This document shows positions 1 through 7,406 of a stretch of DNA of 33,948 bases, piece by piece (the first letter of the stretch is position 1; every line of letters starts with the position of its first letter). Source of the stretch: a virus; IMG/VR virus record IMGVR_UViG_3300007735_000646, positions 1 through 33,948 of that record; one strand, written 5' to 3'. The translations under genes and the position numbers were made by a program. The notes under the pieces are model-generated. The model was given only the letters and a program-made list of their open reading frames with translations, ran no database searches and was not told where the DNA came from.

Positions 1-127
1 GGGAAAATATGGCTAAGCGTAAATTGTCAATCAAGAGTACTGTAAACGACAATTCATTCAGTAATCTAAAATCGATTGATAATGCTAATGAACTAGTTAA
101 TGTTGATAGTCAATGGCTAACACTAGA
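1..127. repeat. 127-bp exact terminal repeat, left copy
   Basis: Bases 1-127 are identical to 33822-33948. The overlap falls inside a coding frame and continues it without a break, so the two ends belong together. A length of exactly 127 equals a common maximum assembler k-mer, so this is most simply the overlap left when a circular or circularly permuted genome is written out linearly. The non-redundant genome is 33,821 bp. Confidence 0.95.
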
Positions 128-230
128 GAGAGCCGTTGGCCGTGATGTACTGGCGTTAGCAAGAGAGAGAGCCGGCGACAACGCAACACTAGAGCAAGTA
201 CAGAAACAACTACAATTAATGCTATCGTAG
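1..230 (+). CDS. 3' part of winged-helix replication-initiator-like ORF; also a probable internal-start 73-aa protein
   Basis: This is the end of the ORF that begins at 33398; the linear ends of the window cut it. Joined through the 127-bp overlap, the full product is 217 aa, and the methionine at position 9 is residue 145. That ATG looks like a real start itself: in the repeated copy at the window end, AAGGGG (33819-33824) lies 5 nt upstream of it. The same ribosome-binding site precedes four other genes of the module. One frame may therefore give a long protein and a 73-aa short form beginning MAKRKLSIKS. The 73-aa part has a basic start, a polar middle and a helical, Glu/Gln/Leu-rich end from about residue 36. 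I recognise no family for this part alone. It ends with TAG at 228-230, ahead of a 730-bp gene-free leader. Confidence 0.7.
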   Translation, partial: ENMAKRKLSIKSTVNDNSFSNLKSIDNANELVNVDSQWLTLERAVGRDVLALARERAGDNATLEQVQKQLQLMLS

Positions 231-354
231 TACATACGTAGCGTTACTTTACATAATGGTGATTGTATTAAGTAGCCGGTAGGTATATTTGTACCATTAT
301 CGATGCAGTGCGTTGTAATGCTTATTCGCTACGCTCCGCCAGAAGCACCTTATG

Positions 355-372
355 CCCCCCCCACCCACCCCC
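355..372 (-). other. C-rich tract, potential G-quadruplex on the minus strand
   Basis: The plus strand reads C8-A-C3-A-C5. The complementary strand therefore has G5-T-G3-T-G8, which satisfies four runs of at least three G with loops of 1-2 nt. Such a tract is out of keeping with the moderate GC of the surroundings. Whether it folds or acts is unknown. Confidence 0.6.
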
Positions 373-466
373 TTGCGCGTAGGGGTACCTGACACAATTT
401 TTTTCTAGAAATTAGCCTGACAGCATCTTTTTGACAAACAACTGTTACTGGCGTGTTGCCCACAGT

Positions 467-492
467 CATGGATGTATCGCAGGCGATCCATG
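467..492. other. Hairpin in leader
   Basis: CATGGA (467-472) pairs with TCCATG (487-492). TCG and CGA can extend the stem inside, beyond a small bulge, leaving a 4-nt loop. No U-run follows, so it is not a typical terminator. Confidence 0.45.
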
Positions 493-773
493 CCTGATGG
501 ACAACTTTAGCTTATAGCACTGACGGCTGGCAGACGAACTATGGCACTCACTAAAAAAAGCGAGTATGGACACCGGAGTGTGCAACACCTTGTTTATCTA
601 ATCTATTAGTGCTGGTCAGACACTAACCTCACCTGTGTGTCCCCGTTCGCTTGTGCTACTAGAAGTACCAATGAGTTCGATACGTTTATCCCAGTTGGTC
701 TGTTGCCTGCCTTCTGGAGGGCTGAGTGATGGCCCCATGTCTTGTACTATGCCATAAATATTTGTTGTACGCA

Positions 774-794
774 ATACTTTCACTGTGATAGCAT
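774..794. promoter_or_regulatory. 21-bp palindromic operator, copy 1
   Basis: The half-sites are ATACTTTCAC and GTGATAGCAT around a central T. Nearly the same 21-mer occurs at 29546-29566 and 29477-29497 in the divergent early promoter region. The shared consensus is ATGCTTTCAC-N-GTGATAGCAT. This copy lies in the leader of the structural operon, about 170 bp before its first gene, and suggests that the same repressor also controls late genes. No clear promoter overlaps this copy. Confidence 0.65.
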
Positions 795-813
795 TGTTAA
801 ACACTAAGACGCA

Positions 814-857
814 TGGAGATTGGGGGAGTTCGAAATCCCTAGCCTAAACAGTCTCCA
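814..857. other. Stem-loop downstream of operator 1
   Basis: TGGAGATT (814-821) pairs with AGTCTCCA (850-857), giving 8 bp with one G-U. An inner G-rich/CCCT stem closes a loop containing TTCGAA. It resembles a tRNA T-arm superficially, but the arms do not form a cloverleaf. It may be a leader RNA structure. Confidence 0.35.
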
Positions 858-960
858 GCCGTGTTGGTGAATCAATATCTCGGCCTTAACTGGTGATGAC
901 TAGGAGATGGATACCTAGCGCCAACAACCTTGTTCAACAGCTTTCTTAAAGGAGATAAAC

Positions 961-1233
961 ATGGAAGCCAAGGGTAGTTTGCGTAAGAACGCACGTAAAG
1001 AAAAAGAATCCCATCCTGACCTGACAGGTAAGTGGACGGATCAGACTGGTAAACAATATTGGCTATCTGCATGGCGCAATGTTGATCAAAAGACTGGTGA
1101 TGTCTACTTCAGCCTCAAACTGGGTAACCCCGTCGAAGAGCGTGGCGATGCTCCCATGAAGCCAGTCACTGCCCATAGTGCGGCTAAGGCTAACGCCTAT
1201 CAGCCAATGCCTGATGACGATATTCCGTTCTGA
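961..1233 (+). CDS. Small SSB-like protein with acidic C-terminal tip
   Basis: The product is 90 aa. It ends in DDDIPF, the acidic tip by which bacterial single-strand binding proteins recruit partner proteins. The middle (about residues 20-60) has a Trp/Tyr-rich pattern around KYWLSAWRN-like and VYFSLKLGNP-like strands, compatible with a small OB fold; it is far shorter than the roughly 170-aa bacterial SSB. The start has a strong AAAGGAG site. It is the first gene of the structural operon and overlaps the terminase small subunit start by one base. A role in coating ssDNA for the ERF/YqaJ recombination pair encoded elsewhere in the genome is inferred. It might instead be a DUF736-like protein. 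Confidence 0.55.
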   Translation: MEAKGSLRKNARKEKESHPDLTGKWTDQTGKQYWLSAWRNVDQKTGDVYFSLKLGNPVEERGDAPMKPVTAHSAAKANAYQPMPDDDIPF

Positions 1234-1670
1234 TGGCTGAGAAAATAGAGAAGAAATCTAACGGCTCTTACCCCTCTGTTCGCGGATGGGGTGGAGTGCG
1301 TAATGTTGTCCAGCGTATTGAGCGTAGCCAAACCATTGTTGCTAATCGTGAAGCAGTTGCTTATAGCCTGCTCACAATGGCAAACACAAAGATTACTGAC
1401 ATCATGGAATGGGATGACTCTGGCAATGTGCGTGTCAAGGCAAGCAACAAGATTCCTGAACATGCCCTGCAATCTATTAAGAAGATCAGCCAGCGCGTCG
1501 ACAAAGAGGGCAATGCCACCATAGACATTGAACTGTTTGACAAAGTACAAGTACTGCGTATATTGGCCAAGGCCAGTGGCTTACTTGATACACCTGATGA
1601 CGGACAGAAACCTAGCGTGATTGGCATCAACATCCAAGCACCTGATGATGTGGAGCCAAAGTATGAGTAA
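1233..1670 (+). CDS. Terminase small subunit
   Basis: The 145-aa protein has the layout of phage small terminases. After a basic start there is a segment about residues 50-85, ITDIMEWDDSGNV then a helical KIPEHALQSIKKI stretch. A conserved C-terminal piece, IELFDKVQVLRILAKASGLL, follows at about residues 97-117. Small terminase recognises the packaging site on the phage DNA and presents it to the large subunit. The start ATG overlaps the previous stop (TGATG), and the next gene, terminase large, begins 7 bases before this one ends. Position and overlap support the call more strongly than any single motif. Confidence 0.75.
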   Translation: MAEKIEKKSNGSYPSVRGWGGVRNVVQRIERSQTIVANREAVAYSLLTMANTKITDIMEWDDSGNVRVKASNKIPEHALQSIKKISQRVDKEGNATIDIELFDKVQVLRILAKASGLLDTPDDGQKPSVIGINIQAPDDVEPKYE

Positions 1671-3201
1671 TGAATTTGCCCTGTCAAACTTAAACATTGA
1701 TCTACGCTCTAGCCCCATAGCCTTCAAGTTCTTGCAAAGCAATGCCTTTGTCACTGGCATCATGGGGCCGGTGGGTTCTGGTAAGTCATTTGTCAGTGCC
1801 GCCAAGATCATGGTCAAGGCTGTACAACAAAAGCCTAGCCCAGTAGACGGCATCCGCTATAGCCGGTTTGTCATTGTGCGTAACAGCTATCCTGAATTAA
1901 AAACAACCACGCTCAAAACTTGGGCAGACTTGTTTCCAGAGAACGTCTATGGACCAATCCTACACACGCCACCTATCACGCATCACATCAAACTTCCACC
2001 CAGAGGAGATGCGGCAGGGATTGACTGCGAAGTTATATTCTTAGCCCTTGATCAACCTAAAGATGTCCGCAAATTGCTTTCGCTTGAACTCACAGGCGCT
2101 TGGGTTAACGAAGCCAAGGAATTACCCAAAGCTGTCATCGACGGACTTACCCACCGCGTTGGCCGGTATCCAACAAAGCGTGATGGCGGAGCCACATGGC
2201 ACGGAATCTGGATGGACACTAACCCAATGGACGACGACCACTGGTGGCACAAAATCGCAGAGAAAGAACCGATAACAGGAAAGTATGCGTGGAAATTCTT
2301 TAAACAACCGGGCGGAGTCATCGAAGTCAGTGGCGATGAACTACCAGAAAATCCTGAAGCAAACGATCATATATTTGCGTCTGCCAAATGGTGGAAGATC
2401 AATCCTAAAGCAGAAAACATCAAGAATTTACCCGCTGGTTACTATCTCCAACAGTTGGCCGGCAAGACTCTAGACTGGATTCGGTGCTATGCAGAAGGCA
2501 AATACACCTTTGTGCAAGATGGCAAGTCCGTTTGGCCAGAGTACGACGACAACATCATGTCCGCTGAGATAGAACCAGACCCTAATCTGCCAATTCAAGT
2601 GGGTCTTGACTTCGGTTTGACCCCTGCCGCAGTGTTTGGCCAGCGCACAATGTCCGGCCAATGGCGTGTTTTGCATGAGATCGTCACCTTTGACATGGGA
2701 TTAGAGCGATTCGGGCAAACCCTAATGGCTGAATTACAGACTAGGTTTCCAAAATACGATGTCCGCATCTGGGGTGACCCCGCTGGTATGCAACGCGATG
2801 CCATTTATGAGACTACAGCGTTTGAGTATCTGCGCTCTTTGGGACTGAGGGCAGAGCCTACGGCTACCAATGACTTTAAAGCACGTAGAGAAGCGGCGGC
2901 AAGCCCAATGAATCGCATGGTGCAAGGCAAGCCGGGCCTGCTGGTCAACAAATCTTGCAAGTTATTACGCAAATCCCTCTCTGGCGGCTACCACTTTAAG
3001 CGCATTGCCGTAGGCGCTGGTCAAGAACGCTTCAGAGATACCCCAAATAAGAACGAACACTCGCACGTTGGTGACGCTTTTGGCTATTTGATGACTGGTG
3101 GTGGCGAATATCGTCAGTTAACTAGGGGGTCAACCAAGCCAAGCGGCCTGCCATTTATAGCCAGCACAATCACAAACTCAGATTTTGATGTCTTTGCCTA
3201 G
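1663..3201 (+). CDS. Terminase large subunit
   Basis: This is the ATPase/nuclease that packages DNA into the prohead. Using the ATG at 1663, which overlaps the small terminase stop, the product is 512 aa; the frame is open further upstream but those codons lie inside the small terminase gene. Walker A is GPVGSGKS at residues 35-42. A Walker-B-like strand with acidic end follows around LTGAWVNEAKEL. The C-terminal RNase-H-like nuclease shows the expected acidic residues in GLDFGLTP, IWGDPAG and HVGDAFGYL. The length is normal for the family. The gene closes by overlapping the next gene by 14 nt. Confidence 0.95.
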   Translation: MSNEFALSNLNIDLRSSPIAFKFLQSNAFVTGIMGPVGSGKSFVSAAKIMVKAVQQKPSPVDGIRYSRFVIVRNSYPELKTTTLKTWADLFPENVYGPILHTPPITHHIKLPPRGDAAGIDCEVIFLALDQPKDVRKLLSLELTGAWVNEAKELPKAVIDGLTHRVGRYPTKRDGGATWHGIWMDTNPMDDDHWWHKIAEKEPITGKYAWKFFKQPGGVIEVSGDELPENPEANDHIFASAKWWKINPKAENIKNLPAGYYLQQLAGKTLDWIRCYAEGKYTFVQDGKSVWPEYDDNIMSAEIEPDPNLPIQVGLDFGLTPAAVFGQRTMSGQWRVLHEIVTFDMGLERFGQTLMAELQTRFPKYDVRIWGDPAGMQRDAIYETTAFEYLRSLGLRAEPTATNDFKARREAAASPMNRMVQGKPGLLVNKSCKLLRKSLSGGYHFKRIAVGAGQERFRDTPNKNEHSHVGDAFGYLMTGGGEYRQLTRGSTKPSGLPFIASTITNSDFDVFA

Positions 3202-3658
3202 CTTCCCCACACATCCAGCAATATCTTTCGTACCATTCCATGAGGCTCACCTGATGAGCCTGCGAACCACCCAAAGTGGTGATCAAGTCATCTCAAAAGG
3301 ACTAACTGTCAACCATATGATGCTCATGCAGGCCAAACATGGAGATGCTTTCACAGCGATATTACACAGCAGACCGGTTGCCTGCTTTGGTGCAGTACAT
3401 ATCTGGAATGGTGTAGAGGAAATATGGCTGTACATGGAGGAACGAGGGCGAGAATACAAGAAAACGCTCACCCGTGCGGCCATGAACTACATTGATTTCA
3501 GAGTGATATCACAAAACTTGCATCGTGTCCAGATTACTGTAAGATGCGCGGACATGAGAGCCGTTAGATGGGGGCTTGTACTTGGTTTCACCATTGATGG
3601 AATGATGAAATCATATGGGCCGGACGGTTCTGACTACTATTTAATGTCAAGGACGTGA
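3188..3658 (+). CDS. GNAT-like, T7 gp13-type internal virion or assembly protein
   Basis: The 156-aa product resembles the gp13/DUF2824-type phage proteins with an acetyltransferase fold. An N-terminal helical region (HEAHLMSL), a strand near VACFGAVHIW, a RREYKKTLTR-like helix and a C-terminal GFTIDGMMKSYG turn typical of GNAT endings are visible. In T7, gp13 is needed for virion assembly; catalytic activity has not been assumed here. The ATG at 3188 is preferred to an adjacent TTG. It overlaps the terminase gene, and a good AAGGA for the following gene lies at its end. Confidence 0.65.
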   Translation: MSLPSFPTHPAISFVPFHEAHLMSLRTTQSGDQVISKGLTVNHMMLMQAKHGDAFTAILHSRPVACFGAVHIWNGVEEIWLYMEERGREYKKTLTRAAMNYIDFRVISQNLHRVQITVRCADMRAVRWGLVLGFTIDGMMKSYGPDGSDYYLMSRT

Positions 3659-3659
3659 T

Positions 3660-3899
3660 ATGACCAATGTGGTTAAAAAATGGTCTGGTATAGATGATGG
3701 CGCATCTACCCGCGCAAAGATTGCTCAACAAGAAGCCAAGGTTGCTGAACAAGAAGCCAAGGTAAAAGTGCAAGAAAGTGAACTTGCTAAAAAGACACAA
3801 GAGCGCATCATCCAAAGACGTGGTGGTGGCCAGCGTATGTTGCTGTCTGAGGCTCGTCCTGATGCTGAACTTGGCATTGAAACTAAATTGGGCGGCTAA
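3660..3899 (+). CDS. Small coiled-coil protein
   Basis: The product is 79 aa with a direct internal repeat, QQEAKVAEQEAKVKVQE, predicted to form a coiled coil at about residues 22-50. A conserved-looking tail follows, with RRGGGQRMLLSEAR and a Gly-Gly end. AAGGA lies 6 nt before the ATG. No known function is recognised. It sits among small head-operon genes and may be a minor assembly or structural factor. Confidence 0.7.
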   Translation: MTNVVKKWSGIDDGASTRAKIAQQEAKVAEQEAKVKVQESELAKKTQERIIQRRGGGQRMLLSEARPDAELGIETKLGG

Positions 3900-3901
3900 T
3901 C

Positions 3902-4060
3902 ATGGAAAAGAAAGATAAGTTCCAAAAGAAGGTTGGCAAAGTCATGCGCGAATACAAGGCTGGCACATTGCATTCTGGCAAAGGTGGTCCTGTTGTCAAG
4001 AGCGAGAAGCAAGCCATTGCTATTTCTTTAAGCGAGGCGCGTAGAGCCGCGAAGAAATAA
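3902..4060 (+). CDS. DUF6496-like small basic protein
   Basis: A 52-aa ORF begins ATG GAA AAG two bases after the previous stop. The product is highly basic, with the sequence VMREYKAGTLHSGKGGPVV followed by KSEKQAIAISLSEARRAAKK. This matches the pattern I know from DUF6496, small proteins common in phages and soil or water bacteria, with no known function. The stop TAA overlaps the ATG of the next gene (TAATG). Confidence 0.7.
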   Translation: MEKKDKFQKKVGKVMREYKAGTLHSGKGGPVVKSEKQAIAISLSEARRAAKK

Positions 4061-4653
4061 TGGCCATCACGCCTATAGAACTAGAGTCGTTTACAACTAA
4101 GTCACGCTTTGTAACTCCAGTTCAAAAACGTAATGATGGCACATTTGCCATTGCTGGCGCTGATGCTCCGCTTATCACAATTGATGTAAACCATCAAAGA
4201 AACCATGATGGTAGAGCTTTCTTTGCTTATAAGCTAGCACCAGACTCAGCACCACTTGCTTCACTTTCAAGCATTGATATTGTTCTTGCATCTCCGTCTG
4301 GAGTATTTCCTCACATGACTGTTGATGCCATGTGTCTTGGTGATGCTGAGTTATATATTTATGAAAGTCCAAGTACAACTGGTGGAACTTCATTTACACC
4401 AATTAACAGAAACCGTAACTATGCTGTAAGCAATCCAAGTCAGATTGCAATGGTAATAAATCCAACAGTTAATTCAGTTGGAACAGAGTTGGATGCACAA
4501 ATCATTCCGGGCGGTGCTGGTAAAAAGTCTGGTGGTGGAGCGGCTGGCTCACTTGAATACATTTTAAAACCGCTAACTAATTATTTGTTCCGTCTTACAA
4601 ATGTAAACGGTGCATCTCATGCGGCATCTTTACAACTAGAGTGGTACGAATAA
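4060..4653 (+). CDS. Putative virion protein, beta-rich
   Basis: The 197-aa product has no motif I can name. It is rich in Ser, Thr, Gly and Ala with strand-like segments, has a flexible GGAGKKSGGGAAG linker at about residues 150-162, and ends in a strand, SLQLEWYE. This composition fits a head decoration or minor virion protein. It is translationally coupled on both sides through TAATG overlaps. The call as structural is inference from context. Confidence 0.6.
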   Translation: MAITPIELESFTTKSRFVTPVQKRNDGTFAIAGADAPLITIDVNHQRNHDGRAFFAYKLAPDSAPLASLSSIDIVLASPSGVFPHMTVDAMCLGDAELYIYESPSTTGGTSFTPINRNRNYAVSNPSQIAMVINPTVNSVGTELDAQIIPGGAGKKSGGGAAGSLEYILKPLTNYLFRLTNVNGASHAASLQLEWYE

Positions 4654-5111
4654 TGGCAACAAGAAACATGATTGAAAGCGAAGACATTGAAGAAACATAT
4701 CAATGTCCATTAGCAACAAAAGATGTCAAGACTAATCTCAAGAATAGAAACTGGGCGTTTGCCAATGTTGGATATGGTCCAGCAAACCCTAATGATGAAA
4801 AAAACAACGAGACATTCTGGCTCAGAAAAACAGTTATTTGGGCAACCAACTTAGATGAAGCCAAAGGGATGCGTTGCGGTAACTGCGCGGCATTTATTCA
4901 AACAACTCAAATGCTTGACTGCATCAAGGCAGGCATTGAAGCCAAGAATCCAGCAGAGGAATCTGGCTACGATGAAGATGTGATTGAGACAGCGCAACTA
5001 GGATTTTGCGAACTGTTTCACTTCAAGTGTGCAGGCACTAGAACTTGTGATGCTTGGCTAGTCGGTGGTCCTATCACTGATGAGATGGAGGAATCAGATG
5101 AGTATGAATAA
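4653..5111 (+). CDS. Cysteine-rich, probably metal-binding phage protein
   Basis: The product is 152 aa from the coupled ATG at 4653. It contains RCGNCAAF, then a lone Cys in MLDCIKAG, then GFCELFHFKC and RTCDAW near the end, plus one early Cys. The spaced pairs suggest a zinc site or an iron-sulfur cluster; the pattern recalls high-potential iron-sulfur proteins but is not a proven match. The C-terminus is strongly acidic (TDEMEESDEYE). It lies within the head operon; its role is unknown. Confidence 0.7.
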   Translation: MATRNMIESEDIEETYQCPLATKDVKTNLKNRNWAFANVGYGPANPNDEKNNETFWLRKTVIWATNLDEAKGMRCGNCAAFIQTTQMLDCIKAGIEAKNPAEESGYDEDVIETAQLGFCELFHFKCAGTRTCDAWLVGGPITDEMEESDEYE

Positions 5112-5262
5112 AAAGATATGGGAGCGCGCAAGACCTAAAAATCTTGGCGAACCAAAGAAGCTATCTTCAGGAGAAAAGAAATCAGCGCAGGCAAGTGCCA
5201 GAAGAGCTGGCAGGCCATATCCAAATTTAATTGACAACATGAATGCCGCAAAAAAGAAATGA
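5098..5262 (+). CDS. Small basic hypothetical protein
   Basis: The 54-aa product starts at the ATG at 5098, which has a GGAGG six to seven bases upstream inside the end of the previous gene. It is lysine- and arginine-rich, with KKSAQASARRAGRPYPNLI at about residues 27-45. A longer in-frame start exists at 5065 but would extend into the preceding gene without a better ribosome site. It overlaps the next gene by 4 nt (ATGA). Function unknown. Confidence 0.6.
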   Translation: MSMNKKIWERARPKNLGEPKKLSSGEKKSAQASARRAGRPYPNLIDNMNAAKKK

Positions 5263-5585
5263 GTAAATACAAAGACCCTAAAGGTGGTTTAACTGAGGCT
5301 GGCAGGCGCAAGTTTGAGCGCTCTGGAGAAAGTAAAAACCTACAAGCAGGCGTTAAAGCATCAAACCCAACTGGGCAAGATGCTAGACGCAAGGGGTCTT
5401 TTTTAACTCGATTCTTTACAAATCCAAGTGGGCCACTTGTTGACAAAAAAGGTAAACCAACAAGGCTGGCGCTCTCAGCAAACGCATGGGGTGAGCCAGT
5501 ACCACGCACTGCTGATGCGGCCGCTAGGTTGGCGGCCAAAGGCAGAGCAATTTTAAAAAGATACCAAGCAAGTAAGAAAGACTAA
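5259..5585 (+). CDS. DUF6321-like protein
   Basis: The 108-aa basic protein begins MSKYKDPKGGLTEAGRRKF. The GGL-x-x-x-GR pattern with a following Ser/Phe-rich basic segment (RRKGSFLTRFF) and a C-terminal stretch RLAAKGRAIL agrees with DUF6321. Such proteins sit beside the portal gene in many podophages. No function is established. It is coupled by ATGA to the preceding gene and stops one base before the portal gene. Confidence 0.65.
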   Translation: MSKYKDPKGGLTEAGRRKFERSGESKNLQAGVKASNPTGQDARRKGSFLTRFFTNPSGPLVDKKGKPTRLALSANAWGEPVPRTADAAARLAAKGRAILKRYQASKKD

Positions 5586-5586
5586 T

Positions 5587-7155
5587 ATGGCTGAAAAAAT
5601 GACAGTTGAGCAAATCTTACAAAGACACAAGATTGCTCAGGCACGTAAAGATGATTTCCGTAGTCTCTATGAAGATGCTATGGAGTTTGCTCTTCCACAA
5701 CGCAACCTTTATGGTGGCGAGTATGAAAGTAAAGTAGGCGGCAAGAAAAAGATGAGTCGTGTGTTTGACTCGACGGCCATCAACTCTACACAGCGCTTTG
5801 CTAACCGCTTGCAGTCTGGCATCTTTCCGCCACAGCGAAAGTGGTGTCGACTAGAACCCGGCTCTGAAATACCAATGGACAAGCGCAGTAGAGCGCAAAA
5901 CATACTTGATCTGTACAGCGACAAGATGTTTGCCGTATTGAAACAATCCAACTTTGACATTGCTATGGGCGAGTTCTTGTTGGACTTGTCTGTTGGTACA
6001 GCCGTGATGCTGGTGCAAAAGGGTGATGCTGTTAATCCAATTAACTTTATCCCTGTGCCGCAATACTTAGTGGCTTTTGAAGAAGGCGCTAATGGCCAAG
6101 TTGATAACGTCTATCGCAAGATGCGTATCAAGGGTGAGTCTATCCAGCAACAGTGGAAAGACGCTGATATCCCTGCTGATCTGCAAAAGCAGATTATGGA
6201 TAAGCCAACAGAAGAGATTGATCTGATTGAAGCTACTGTCTACAACTATGACAGAGGCGACTATGGCTACTACGTGATCCATGAGAAGTCTAAGACGATG
6301 CTTGTGTATCGCAAGAAAAAGACTAGCCCGTGGGTTGTATCGCGCTACATGAAAGTAGCAGGCGAGATATACGGACGTGGTCCAGTGCTGACTGCATTGC
6401 CAGACATCAAGACGCTAAACAAAACCAAAGAATTGCTGTTGAAAAACGCTTCCCTTGCTATTACTGGTGTCTACACTGCGGCCGATGATGGGGTACTAAA
6501 CCCAGCCACCATCAAGATCACGCCCGGTGCAATCATCCCTGTTGCACGTAACGGTGGTCCACAAGGCGAGGCTTTGAAACCTCTACCCCGCGCTGGTGAC
6601 TTCAACATCTCTCAGTTGGTCATTAATGACTTGGTGCAGTCTATCAAGCGTACATTGCTTGACGAGAGCCTACCACCTGACAACATGAGCGCTAGATCGG
6701 CCACTGAAGTGGTTGAGCGCATGAAGGAATTGGCTCAGAACTTGGGTTCAGCCTTTGGTCGCTTGATCAATGAAACCATGATTCCATTAGTAACCAAGAT
6801 ATTGGAAGTCATGGATGAGGATGGCATGATTGATCTGCCATTAAAGGTCAATGGTCTAGAAGTTAGGGTTTCCCCTGTGTCTCCGCTTGCTATGGCGCAG
6901 AACATGGATGAGATCAACAACATCATGCAGTTCATGCAGATTGCTCAAGGGCTTGGACCAGAGGGGCAGATGGCTATTAAGGCTGGTGCGGCTATTGACT
7001 ACATTGCTGACAAGTTGGGTGTGCCTGCTGTTGTGCGCGCCAGTTCTGAGGAACGTGCGGCAATGATGCAAAACATGGCTCAGATGGCTCAACAAATGCA
7101 ACAAGGTGGGGGCCAGCCTGCATTGCCAGCGCCTGAGATGGGAGCGCCAGCATGA
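5587..7155 (+). CDS. Portal (head-to-tail connector) protein, T7 gp8 type
   Basis: The 522-aa product forms the dodecameric ring at the head vertex through which DNA is packaged and ejected. Family features are the start region QARKDDFRSLYEDAMEFALP, then VFDSTAINSTQRFANRLQSG, the RKKKTSPWVVSRYMKVAGE segment and a helix with SARSATEVVERMKELAQ. Length and layout match the T7-like head-to-tail connecting family. The C-terminal 30 residues are Met/Gln/Pro/Ala-rich and low in complexity. It overlaps the next gene by 4 nt. Confidence 0.95.
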   Translation: MAEKMTVEQILQRHKIAQARKDDFRSLYEDAMEFALPQRNLYGGEYESKVGGKKKMSRVFDSTAINSTQRFANRLQSGIFPPQRKWCRLEPGSEIPMDKRSRAQNILDLYSDKMFAVLKQSNFDIAMGEFLLDLSVGTAVMLVQKGDAVNPINFIPVPQYLVAFEEGANGQVDNVYRKMRIKGESIQQQWKDADIPADLQKQIMDKPTEEIDLIEATVYNYDRGDYGYYVIHEKSKTMLVYRKKKTSPWVVSRYMKVAGEIYGRGPVLTALPDIKTLNKTKELLLKNASLAITGVYTAADDGVLNPATIKITPGAIIPVARNGGPQGEALKPLPRAGDFNISQLVINDLVQSIKRTLLDESLPPDNMSARSATEVVERMKELAQNLGSAFGRLINETMIPLVTKILEVMDEDGMIDLPLKVNGLEVRVSPVSPLAMAQNMDEINNIMQFMQIAQGLGPEGQMAIKAGAAIDYIADKLGVPAVVRASSEERAAMMQNMAQMAQQMQQGGGQPALPAPEMGAPA

Positions 7156-7406
7156 GTGGGTGGGATGATCTAGAAGGCGAAACGCAGGCGATTGAGTTAG
7201 ATCAGAAGCATATTGATATAAACCTCTTGATAGCAAGGACGTTTGCTACGGAAGAGGGACAGAAGGTGCTGAGTTGGTTGAGAGAGACATTTCTTGAACA
7301 ACCGACTTGGCAACCCGGTGCGGAGGACTCCTTTGGGCATTGGAGGTCTGGACAGAACACTGTCATCCGTGAACTTGAAGCCCGTATTAAGAGAGCTAAA
7401 ACCTAA
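7152..7406 (+). CDS. Bbp19-like small phage protein
   Basis: The 84-aa product shows the pattern of the Bbp19 family: a helix with ARTFATEEGQKVLSWLRETF, then a QPTW turn, then a C-terminal helix near NTVIRELEARIKRA. These proteins lie between portal and scaffold genes in podophages; their role is unclear. It is coupled to both neighbours by overlapping start and stop codons. Confidence 0.7.
   Translation: MSGWDDLEGETQAIELDQKHIDINLLIARTFATEEGQKVLSWLRETFLEQPTWQPGAEDSFGHWRSGQNTVIRELEARIKRAKT

Larger units (their letters stand above)
231..960. other. 730-bp non-coding leader between the Rep module and the structural operon
   Basis: I find no convincing gene on either strand. Short minus-strand ORFs at 616-804 and 872-1072 lack a sensible context. 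The stretch holds a C-rich tract at 355-372, a hairpin at 467-492 (CATGGA paired with TCCATG), a 21-bp operator-like palindrome at 774-794 and a stem at 814-857. The Shine-Dalgarno AAAGGAG lies just before the first structural gene. A TTGACA at 431-436 has no good -10 partner. The region could hold the plasmid-type origin or the packaging start; the sequence does not decide this. Confidence 0.7.

Noticed and set aside
1-127. Genuine T7-style direct terminal repeats
   Set aside because: The repeat lies within a coding frame, has exactly 127 bp and joins an ORF without a break, so circular-assembly overlap is more likely.
431-436. TTGACA box in the leader as a promoter for the structural operon
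   Set aside because: The sequence 17 bp downstream (TGTTGC) is a poor -10, and no better partner was found nearby.
616-804. Minus-strand ORF of 62 aa in the leader
   Set aside because: No ribosome site, no recognisable protein character, and it overlaps the operator at 774-794.
812-860. tRNA-like element with GTTCGAAATC
   Set aside because: The T-loop-like word is there, but T-stem pairing is poor and no anticodon or D arm can be drawn. It is reported only as a stem-loop.
872-1072. Minus-strand ORF of 66 aa overlapping the SSB-like gene
   Set aside because: It runs antisense to a well-supported gene and has no ribosome site or context.
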